Shown: positions 1-5,249 of the stretch, piece after piece
How positions within the stretch are numbered: position 1 is the first letter of the stretch
Layout: every line of letters starts with the position of its first letter
Assembly: GCA_946478985.1 (NCBI GenBank)
Contig: CAMLDZ010000169.1
Coordinates: forward strand, 1 to 5,249
Length of the DNA stretch: 5,249 bases
Direction of reading: 5' to 3'
Source of the DNA: an uncultured Solimonas sp.
GTDB lineage: Bacteria > Pseudomonadota > Gammaproteobacteria > Nevskiales > Nevskiaceae
Notes under the pieces: model-generated
The model's database searches: none
The model's input: the letters and a program-made list of their open reading frames with translations, nothing else
Told to the model about the DNA's origin: nothing
Program-made: the position numbers and the translations under genes

Positions 1-909
1 CACCTGCGGCAGATCGAGCTGCGCCTGGGCATCGAGATCCGCAACCGCGGCAACCGCTTCCAGCTGGTCGGTGCGCGGCCCGACGTGACCCGCGGCGAGG
101 CCGTGATCCAGCAGCTGTTCAATCTCAGCAACGACGACACCGTCACTACCGAAAACGTCCATCTGGCGCTGGCCGAGGCGATCGGTGACGGCCGGATCGC
201 GCCGGAAGACGATGACGGCGGCTCGCGCGACGAGGTGGTGATCCGCGGCAAGCGCGGCGTGATCCGTGGCCGCGGCGTGCAGCAGAAGCGGTATCTGAAA
301 AGCATCGCCACGCACGATCTCAACTTCGGCATCGGTCCGGCCGGCACCGGCAAGACCTATCTGGCGGTGGCTTCCGCCGTGCATGCGCTGGAACGCGATC
401 GCGTGCGCCGCATCGTGCTGGTGCGCCCGGCGGTCGAGGCCGGCGAGAAGCTGGGCTTTTTGCCCGGCGACATGGCCGAGAAGATCAATCCCTACCTGCG
501 GCCGCTGTACGACGCGCTGTACGAGATGCTCGGCTTCGAGCGCGTGGCGCGATTGGTGGAGAAGAGCGTGATCGAGGTGGCGCCGCTGGCCTTCATGCGC
601 GGCCGCACGCTCAATGAATCCTTCGCGATCCTCGACGAGGCGCAGAACACCACCGTCGAGCAGATGAAGATGTTCCTCACGCGCATCGGCTTCGGCAGCG
701 TCGCCGTGGTCACCGGCGACCTCACGCAGACCGATCTGCCCAAGCACCAGCTGTCCGGCCTCAAGCACGCGATGACCGTGCTCGATGGCGTCAAGGGCAT
801 CAGCTTCACGCACTTTCGCAAGGAGGACGTGGTTCGTCATCCGCTGGTGCAGGCCATCGTGCATGCCTACGAGCAGCACGAACAGGCGCAGCCGAAGGGC
901 GAGGCTTGA
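1..909 (+). CDS. ybeZ: PhoH-like ATPase YbeZ, 5'-truncated by window edge
   Basis: This is a cytoplasmic PhoH-family P-loop ATPase, which in E. coli is encoded beside YbeY and interacts with it in RNA and ribosome metabolism. The open frame runs from base 1, giving 302 visible residues. The first 28 codons ([20 protein letters not shown] and on) match the N-terminal region of the family, so the true start lies upstream and the internal GTG at 85 is not the start. Walker A GPAGTGKT is encoded at 334-357 (visible residues 112-119). Walker B ILDEAQN is at 628-648 (residues 210-216). The conserved [17 protein letters not shown] block starts at residue 141, and a TGD sensor-like motif lies near residue 238. 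The C-terminal [16 protein letters not shown] segment is typical of the family. All motifs are intact. The stop codon overlaps the ybeY start. Family assignment is firm; the exact cellular role is known only in part. Confidence 0.95.
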   Translation, partial: HLRQIELRLGIEIRNRGNRFQLVGARPDVTRGEAVIQQLFNLSNDDTVTTENVHLALAEAIGDGRIAPEDDDGGSRDEVVIRGKRGVIRGRGVQQKRYLKSIATHDLNFGIGPAGTGKTYLAVASAVHALERDRVRRIVLVRPAVEAGEKLGFLPGDMAEKINPYLRPLYDALYEMLGFERVARLVEKSVIEVAPLAFMRGRTLNESFAILDEAQNTTVEQMKMFLTRIGFGSVAVVTGDLTQTDLPKHQLSGLKHAMTVLDGVKGISFTHFRKEDVVRHPLVQAIVHAYEQHEQAQPKGEA

Positions 910-1454
910 GCGCTGCGCCGGCAATCGTCGTGCAACGCTGCGTGGCGACGGCACGCGGCGTGCCGTCGCCGCAGAGCCTGCGCGGTTTCGCGCTGGCGGC
1001 GCTGCCGCGGCGGGCACTGGAGATGACGATCCGCATCGTCGACGAACCGGAAAGCCGTACGCTGAACCACCAGTATCGCGGCAAGGACAAGCCGACCAAC
1101 GTGCTGTCGTTTCAGGGTGAGATGTGGGACGAGGAATGGCCGGTCGCCGCAAGCCCTCACCCCACCATCGGCTCTGCCGATGGTCCCCCCCTCTCCCGCT
1201 TGCGGGAGAGGGGCGGTGGCCGTCGCCTGGCGACGAAACTCGTCTTGGGCGATCTGGTGATTTGCGCACCGGTCGTTGCGCGGGAAGCTGACGAACAGCA
1301 CAAGCCGCTGCGGGCACACTGGGCGCACATGGTCGTGCACGGTTGCCTGCATCTGCAGGGCTATGATCACGAGCAAGAGACGGATGCCGAGCGGATGGAA
1401 GCCCGGGAAGTCCGCATACTGAAGACGCTGGGCTTCGACAACCCCTATTCATGA
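906..1454 (+). CDS. ybeY: Endoribonuclease / rRNA maturation factor YbeY with an in-frame repeat-derived insertion
   Basis: YbeY is a cytoplasmic zinc-dependent single-strand endoribonuclease needed for 16S rRNA 3'-end maturation and 70S ribosome quality control. The metal site [11 protein letters not shown] is at residues 145-155, with His145, His149 and His155. The conserved block [13 protein letters not shown] is at 57-69, and [14 protein letters not shown] starts near residue 114. The start is TTG at 906, overlapping the ybeZ stop as TTGA; it is chosen because the first beta strand (AIVVQRCVA) would be lost with later starts. The upstream GAAGGGCGAGG is only a modest ribosome-binding sequence. 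The protein is 182 residues against about 155-160 in the usual family. The excess falls between LSF and LGDL, where residues 83-103 are the translation of a palindromic repeat. Every catalytic motif is intact, so I infer a functional protein with an enlarged surface loop. Confidence 0.93.
   Translation: MSAAPAIVVQRCVATARGVPSPQSLRGFALAALPRRALEMTIRIVDEPESRTLNHQYRGKDKPTNVLSFQGEMWDEEWPVAASPHPTIGSADGPPLSRLRERGGGRRLATKLVLGDLVICAPVVAREADEQHKPLRAHWAHMVVHGCLHLQGYDHEQETDAERMEAREVRILKTLGFDNPYS
1154..1214. repeat. REP/MITE-like palindromic repeat with two perfect hairpins, inside ybeY
   Basis: Two adjacent inverted repeats are visible. The first has perfect 9-bp arms, ACCATCGGC (1164-1172) and GCCGATGGT (1176-1184), with a 3-base loop. 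Three C residues later, the second has perfect 12-bp arms, CCCCTCTCCCGC (1188-1199) and GCGGGAGAGGGG (1202-1213), with a 2-base loop. The leading CCCTCACCCC and the CTCTCCCGC...GCGGGAGAG core resemble a dispersed repeat common in GC-rich proteobacterial genomes, whose translations are recognisable as [12 protein letters not shown] on one strand and [12 protein letters not shown] on the other; both appear here. There is no T-tract after the second hairpin, so it is not a standard terminator. It is read through in frame within ybeY. The outer limits are approximate. That it is a multi-copy element is inferred from memory of similar sequences, since only one copy is in this window. Confidence 0.8.
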
Positions 1455-2305
1455 ACGACGACGAGCATCGAGAAGAGACTCAACTGAGCCACTGGTGGCG
1501 CCGCGTCGCCCTGCGGCTCGCCGGCGGTCCGCGCTCGCGCGACGATCTGCTGGAAGTCCTTCGCGAGGCGCGCGACGCCGAGGTCGTCGACGCCGACGCG
1601 ATGCAGATGTTCGAGGGCATCCTGCGCACCGGTGAACTGCACGTGCGCGATGTCATGGTGCCGCGTGCACAGATGGTCATCATCGAGCACGACTGGTCGC
1701 TGGAGCGCGTGCTGGAGACGGTGATCGAGTCCGGTCACTCGCGTTTCCCGGTGATCGGCGATTCCAAGGACGAGGTCACCGGCATCCTGCTGGCCAAGGA
1801 CCTGCTCAAGTTCGGCGCACAGGCCGTCGGTGTGGCGCCGGAGCTGTTCGAGTTGCAGAAGCTGTTGCGGCCCGCCGGCTTTGTGCCGGAGTCCAAGCGC
1901 CTCAACGTGCTGCTCAAGGAGTTCCGCCGCAGTCGCAACCACATGGCGCTGGTGGTCGACGAGTACGGCGGCATCGCCGGCCTGATCACCATCGAGGACG
2001 TCCTGGAGCAGATCGTCGGCGAGATCGACGACGAGTACGACGAGGCCGAGGGCGCCAGCATCCTCAAGCAGGACGAGCGTCGCTATCTGGTCAACGCGCT
2101 GGCGCCGATCGCCGAGTTCAACAGCTATTTCGGCACAGCCTTCCCGACCGACGAGTTCGACACCATCGGCGGCTTCGTGCTGCATCGTTTCGGGCGCATG
2201 CCCCGGCGCGGCGAGACGGTGCGCGTGGACCGCTACGCATTCAATGTGCAGCGTGCCGACGGTCGCCGTGTCTACCAGTTCATGGTGACGGTCTCGCAGG
2301 CCTGA
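1451..2305 (+). CDS. ybeX: CorC/YbeX-type CBS-domain protein (magnesium/cobalt homeostasis)
   Basis: This is a soluble member of the CorC/HlyC family, with 284 residues against 292 in E. coli YbeX. The family was named for a link to CorA-dependent Mg/Co efflux and has more recently been tied to ribosome metabolism. In order it has a charged N-terminal region, then [11 protein letters not shown] from residue 65 opening the first CBS domain (about 65-125). The second CBS domain (about 135-195) contains [28 protein letters not shown] and the DDEYD tail. A C-terminal transporter-associated domain (about 205-282) contains [19 protein letters not shown]. No membrane segment is seen, which sets it apart from the larger membrane-bound CorB/HlyC proteins. 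The ATG at 1451 overlaps the ybeY stop as ATGA, and no strong ribosome-binding site precedes it, which suggests translational coupling. All expected blocks are present. The symbol corC is also in use. Confidence 0.94.
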   Translation: MNDDEHREETQLSHWWRRVALRLAGGPRSRDDLLEVLREARDAEVVDADAMQMFEGILRTGELHVRDVMVPRAQMVIIEHDWSLERVLETVIESGHSRFPVIGDSKDEVTGILLAKDLLKFGAQAVGVAPELFELQKLLRPAGFVPESKRLNVLLKEFRRSRNHMALVVDEYGGIAGLITIEDVLEQIVGEIDDEYDEAEGASILKQDERRYLVNALAPIAEFNSYFGTAFPTDEFDTIGGFVLHRFGRMPRRGETVRVDRYAFNVQRADGRRVYQFMVTVSQA

Positions 2306-3546
2306 TGCCCATGCTCCGCCGGCTCTGCGGCGCATGGCTGGCGCTGTGCCTGCTGCTGGCCTGCGGCGCGGCCTGTGCGCAGTCCGCTGCGGCCGATGTC
2401 GATGCCGGCGACAGCGCGGCGCGCGGACCGCGCATCAGCCTGATCACCTTCGGCCCCGGCTCGTTGTACTGGGAGCGCTTCGGCCATAACGCGATCCTGG
2501 TCGAAACCGGTTTCGGCGCGCGGCTCTACAACTACGGTTTCTTCGACTTCCAGCAGGAAAACTTCTTCCTCAACTTCGCGCGCGGGCGGATGCTTTATCA
2601 GCTCGGCGTGCAGGCCTGGCCGGACGCGCTGGCGATCTATCAGGCGGACGCGCGCTGGGCCTACCGGCAGCAGCTGGATCTGGATCTCGGCCAGCGCCGC
2701 CGGCTGGCCCATTTCCTGGCGCGCAACGCGCAGCCGGAAAACGCCGAATACCGCTACGACTATTTCAACGCCAACTGCTCGACGCGCGTGCGCGACGCGC
2801 TCGACGGCGCCAGCAGCGGCGCACTGCGTCGCGTCGCGCAAGGGCGGGCGAGCGGACGCAGCTACCGCTTCGAGGCGACGCGGCTGATCGCGCCCGACCT
2901 GGCGCTGGCGCTGGGCATGGATCTGGGCATGGGGCCGGCCGCCGACGCGCCGCTCGATCTCTGGCAGCAGAGCTTCGTGCCGATGGTGTTGATGGACGTG
3001 GTGCGGCAGGCGCGCGTCCGCCATGCCGACGGCAGCGAGCGGCCGCTGGTCGCCGCAGAAGGCTGGCTGCTCGAAAGCCAGATGTGGCCGGAACCGCCGC
3101 AGCCGCCGCGCTGGCTGCTGCAGGCGCTGCTGCTGGGCCTCGGCAGTGCGGCGCTGCTGGTGCTGTTGCGCCGCGCCCGTGGGCAGCCGGCGGCGCGTCG
3201 CGCCTTCGCCGCGCTGGCCACGCTGCTGACGCTGCTCGCCGCGCTCGGCGGCCTGATCCTGCTGGCCGGCTGGCTCGCCACCGAGCACTGGGTGATGACG
3301 GCCAACCGCAATCTGCTGCTGCTCAATCCGCTGGGCCTGCTGTTGCTGCCGACGCTGTTCGCGGCGCGCCGAGCGGACTGGCAGCCAGGCCTGCGCAGCG
3401 GGCTGCTGGCGGGCCTGATCGCCTTCGGCGCCTGCATGACGCCGCTGCTGTTGCTGCTGCCGGGCGCGCAACAGAACCTGCCCTGGATCGCGCTGTGGCT
3501 GCCGGTGCAGGCGGCGCTGGCGCTGTGCCTGATGCCCAGGCCCTAG
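2305..3546 (+). CDS. DUF4105 / Lnb-like membrane protein; candidate lipoprotein N-acyltransferase
   Basis: The 413-residue product has an N-terminal signal sequence (residues 1-25), a periplasmic domain (about 40-265) and some five hydrophobic helices (about 270-289, 301-323, 336-353, 364-386 and 392-411). The periplasmic part carries [20 protein letters not shown], with His61, and [14 protein letters not shown], with Cys158. This His-then-Cys order recalls the permuted NlpC/P60-like thiol enzymes. The membrane part has [20 protein letters not shown] (327-346), a DUF4105-type signature. The family's N-terminal domain takes its newer name from Lnb, reported as the lipoprotein N-acyltransferase of Bacteroides. 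The gene starts within the ybeX stop (TGATG), in the position lnt holds in E. coli, which supports a lipoprotein role by context. Signal cleavage could be after ACA (residue 25) or at a lipobox-like LLAC (17-20). Family membership is likely; the acyltransferase function is inference. Confidence 0.8.
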   Translation: MPMLRRLCGAWLALCLLLACGAACAQSAAADVDAGDSAARGPRISLITFGPGSLYWERFGHNAILVETGFGARLYNYGFFDFQQENFFLNFARGRMLYQLGVQAWPDALAIYQADARWAYRQQLDLDLGQRRRLAHFLARNAQPENAEYRYDYFNANCSTRVRDALDGASSGALRRVAQGRASGRSYRFEATRLIAPDLALALGMDLGMGPAADAPLDLWQQSFVPMVLMDVVRQARVRHADGSERPLVAAEGWLLESQMWPEPPQPPRWLLQALLLGLGSAALLVLLRRARGQPAARRAFAALATLLTLLAALGGLILLAGWLATEHWVMTANRNLLLLNPLGLLLLPTLFAARRADWQPGLRSGLLAGLIAFGACMTPLLLLLPGAQQNLPWIALWLPVQAALALCLMPRP

Positions 3547-3604
3547 CCCTCGCAGCGGGTCGCCATCCGTATCAAGCCGGTTGGCGTTCAAGCAGAATCC
3601 GCGC
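3547..3604. other. Short intergenic gap between the DUF4105 gene and maf
   Basis: This 58-bp gap is the only real break in the gene series. I see no convincing sigma-70 promoter, no stem-loop with a T-tract and no strong ribosome-binding sequence. A TTG at 3581 is in frame with maf and could extend the protein by eight residues, but the added stretch does not resemble the family. Transcription probably continues from upstream or starts from a promoter I cannot recognise. Confidence 0.4.
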
Positions 3605-4192
3605 ATGTCCACTTCCCCCTCGCACGCGCCGGCGCAGCTGCTGCTGGCCTCGGCATCACCGCGCCGCGCCGAACTGCTGACGCAGCTCGGCATCCGCTTC
3701 CTGGTCGCGCCGGCCGACATCGCCGAGCAGGTACAGCCGGGCGAGATGCCGGCCGACTACGCCCGGCGCATCGCTCTGGAGAAGGCGCGTGCCGGCTGGG
3801 CAGCCTCGACGCGGCAACTGCCGGTGCTTGGCGCCGACACCGACGTGGTGCTGGACGGCAGCATCCTCGGCAAGCCGCGCGATCGCGCGCATGCGCTGGA
3901 GCTGCTGGCCGCGCTGTCTGACCGCGAGCACGAGGTCTACTCGTCGGTGGCGCTGGTCGACGGCGCGCGCGAGCAGGTGGCGCTGTCGGTCACCCGGGTG
4001 CGCTTCGGGCCGATCACGCCGGCGCAGGCCGAGGCCTATTGGGCCAGCGGCGAGTGCCAGGGCAAGGCCGGCGCCTATGCGATCCAGGGCCTGGGCGCGC
4101 GCTTCGTGCGCGAGATCCATGGCTCCTACAGCGGGGTGGTGGGCCTGCCGCTGTATGAGACGGCACGGCTTCTGGAACAATTCGGCATCTAA
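3605..4192 (+). CDS. maf: Maf-family nucleoside triphosphate pyrophosphatase, YhdE type (dTTP/UTP)
   Basis: This is a cytoplasmic house-cleaning enzyme that hydrolyses non-canonical or excess nucleoside triphosphates to monophosphate and pyrophosphate. The 195-residue length matches E. coli YhdE (197). The N-terminal signature [13 protein letters not shown] covers residues 13-25. [16 protein letters not shown] (76-91) includes the probable catalytic Asp78 and the conserved Lys90. The [10 protein letters not shown] motif (153-162) and [14 protein letters not shown] (173-186) complete the fold. The GADT and [10 protein letters not shown] forms point to the YhdE subgroup acting on dTTP/UTP rather than the YceF (m7GTP) subgroup. 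ATG 3605 is chosen over the in-frame TTG 3581 because homologous sequence begins just after it. No clear Shine-Dalgarno sequence is present. It lies 18 bp before rng, a pairing common in gammaproteobacteria, but without the mreBCD genes that often precede it. Confidence 0.94.
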   Translation: MSTSPSHAPAQLLLASASPRRAELLTQLGIRFLVAPADIAEQVQPGEMPADYARRIALEKARAGWAASTRQLPVLGADTDVVLDGSILGKPRDRAHALELLAALSDREHEVYSSVALVDGAREQVALSVTRVRFGPITPAQAEAYWASGECQGKAGAYAIQGLGARFVREIHGSYSGVVGLPLYETARLLEQFGI

Positions 4193-4210
4193 ACTTTTCG
4201 ACGCGCCGCC

Positions 4211-5249
4211 ATGAGCAGCGAGATCCTCGTCAACATCGGTCCGCAGGAGACCCGCGTCGCCCTCGTCGAGGGCGGGGCCGCGCAGGAAGTGCACCTGCAG
4301 CGCGCCTCGCGGCACGGCCTGACCGGCAACATCTACAAGGGCGTGGTGCAGCGCGTGCTGCCCGGCATGCAGGCGGCCTTCATCGAGATCGGCCTGGAGC
4401 GCACGGCTTTCCTGCACGTCAACGACATGGTGGTCGGCGCACCGGGGGAGGGGCTGCCGCCGCCGATCACGCAACTGCTGCACGAAGGCCAGCGCGTGCT
4501 GGTGCAGATCATCAAGGACCCGCTGGGCAGCAAGGGCGCGCGGCTGTCGACGCTGCTGTCGGTGCCGTCGCGCTATCTGGTGCTGCTGCCGCACGAGCCG
4601 CACGTCGGCATCTCGGCGCGGCTGGAGGACGAAGCCGAGCGCGAGCGCCTGCGCGGCATTCTCGCAGCGCTGCAGCAGCGGCTGGCGCCCGGCTACGGCG
4701 TGATCGCCCGCACCGCCGCCGACGGGGCCGACGCCGCGTCGCTGGAAGCGGACCTGCGTTTCTCGCTGAGCCTCTGGCAGGCGATCAGCGCGCGTGCCGA
4801 GCAGGCCAAGCCCGCCAGCCTCGTGCACGGCGATCTGCCGCTGTCGATGCGCATCCTGCGCGATCTGCTCGGCACCGACGTCGAGCGCGTGCGCATCGAC
4901 AACGCCGAGGAATGCCGGCGCCTGCGGCAGTTCGCCGAAAGCTTCGTGCCCAGGGCGGCGCCGCTGATCGAGCACTACGACGGCGCCGCGCCGATCTTCG
5001 ATCTCTACGGCGTCGAGGACGACATCAGCCGCGCGCTGGAGCGCCGCGTCGAGCTCAAGTCCGGCGGCCATCTGGTGATCGACCAGACCGAGGCGATGAC
5101 CACGGTCGACGTCAATACCGGCGCCTACATCGGCCACCGCAATCTCGAAGAGACGGTGCTGAAGACCAATCTGGAAGCGGCGCAGGCGATCGTTCGCCAG
5201 CTGCGCCTGCGCAACCTCGGCGGCATCATCATCATCGACTTCATCGACA
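4211..5249 (+). CDS. rng: Ribonuclease G, 3'-truncated by window edge
   Basis: RNase G is a cytoplasmic RNase E/G-family endonuclease that matures the 5' end of 16S rRNA and degrades some mRNAs. From ATG 4211 the frame stays open to the window end, giving 346 residues of a protein that has 489 in E. coli. The start MSSEILVNIGPQETRVALVE is typical of RNase G. An S1 RNA-binding domain spans about 38-118 (GNIYKGVVQRVLPGMQAAFI and the SKGARLS block), with FLHVND at 67-72. Further on are a 5'-sensor/RNase H-like region and the DNase I-like catalytic region. The metal-binding aspartates are visible as Asp300 in DVNTG and Asp343 in IIIIDFID, 43 residues apart as in RNase E (303 and 346). The zinc-link and C-terminal dimerisation part lie beyond the window. 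RNase E is excluded by the N-terminal sequence and the maf neighbour. Confidence 0.95.
   Translation, partial: MSSEILVNIGPQETRVALVEGGAAQEVHLQRASRHGLTGNIYKGVVQRVLPGMQAAFIEIGLERTAFLHVNDMVVGAPGEGLPPPITQLLHEGQRVLVQIIKDPLGSKGARLSTLLSVPSRYLVLLPHEPHVGISARLEDEAERERLRGILAALQQRLAPGYGVIARTAADGADAASLEADLRFSLSLWQAISARAEQAKPASLVHGDLPLSMRILRDLLGTDVERVRIDNAEECRRLRQFAESFVPRAAPLIEHYDGAAPIFDLYGVEDDISRALERRVELKSGGHLVIDQTEAMTTVDVNTGAYIGHRNLEETVLKTNLEAAQAIVRQLRLRNLGGIIIIDFID

Noticed and set aside
85..909. GTG at 85 as the ybeZ start
   Set aside because: The frame is open to base 1 and the upstream codons match the family's N-terminal region, so the gene starts outside the window.
1188..1213. Rho-independent terminator in ybeY
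   Set aside because: The 12-bp stem has no following T-tract, lies inside an intact reading frame, and is better explained as part of a palindromic repeat.
1154..1214. The palindrome as evidence that ybeY is a pseudogene
   Set aside because: The reading frame continues through it without a stop, and all conserved motifs are present on both sides.
1445..2335. Long open frame on the minus strand opposite ybeX (296 codons)
   Set aside because: It mirrors the well-supported CBS-domain gene and shows no domain of its own.
3581..3604. TTG at 3581 as the maf start
   Set aside because: It would add eight residues not like the family and has no ribosome-binding sequence; ATG 3605 gives the normal length.
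2272..3720. Long open frame on the minus strand opposite the DUF4105 gene (482 codons)
   Set aside because: Its translation is dominated by Gln/Arg runs, which are the antisense of Leu/Ala/Pro-rich membrane helices. The + strand frame has a signal peptide, family motifs and helices, so this is a shadow.
3656..5137. Long open frame on the minus strand opposite maf and rng (493 codons)
   Set aside because: It lies antisense to two clear conserved genes, and its translation is low-complexity and rich in Arg, Gln, Ala and His without a recognisable domain. This is a typical shadow of GC-rich coding DNA.

Overview
This is a GC-rich, densely packed stretch of proteobacterial chromosome. All six genes lie on the + strand and together fill almost the whole window. 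Gene families and order point to a gammaproteobacterium with strong G/C bias at third codon positions. Xanthomonadales or Nevskiales-like groups are my best guess, but the sequence alone does not settle it.

Layout. At 1-909 is the 3' part of ybeZ (PhoH-like ATPase). It is followed by ybeY (endoribonuclease / rRNA maturation factor, 906-1454), ybeX/corC (CBS-domain protein, 1451-2305) and a signal-peptide plus multi-spanning membrane protein of the DUF4105 / Lnb N-terminal periplasmic domain type (2305-3546). These four are linked by stop/start overlaps (TTGA, ATGA, TGATG) and look like one translationally coupled operon. After a 58-bp gap come a Maf-family nucleotide pyrophosphatase of the YhdE type (3605-4192) and, 18 bp later, the 5' part of rng (ribonuclease G, 4211 to the window edge).

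Theme. ybeZ and ybeY act in ribosome quality control and 16S rRNA processing, and RNase G also matures the 16S 5' end, so both ends of the window concern rRNA. In E. coli the ybeZ-ybeY-ybeX block is followed by lnt, the apolipoprotein N-acyltransferase. Here that position holds a DUF4105/Lnb-like protein with a His...Cys pair in its periplasmic domain, which suggests an alternative lipoprotein N-acyltransferase in the canonical lnt slot. This is the most interesting functional hypothesis in the window.

The second notable feature is a palindromic repeat of two back-to-back perfect hairpins (1164-1184 and 1188-1213). It lies inside the ybeY reading frame, is translated in frame, and expands a variable loop just before the catalytic half of the protein. 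I see no tRNA, rRNA, CRISPR array, insertion sequence or convincing terminator, and no gene-free stretch longer than 58 bp.
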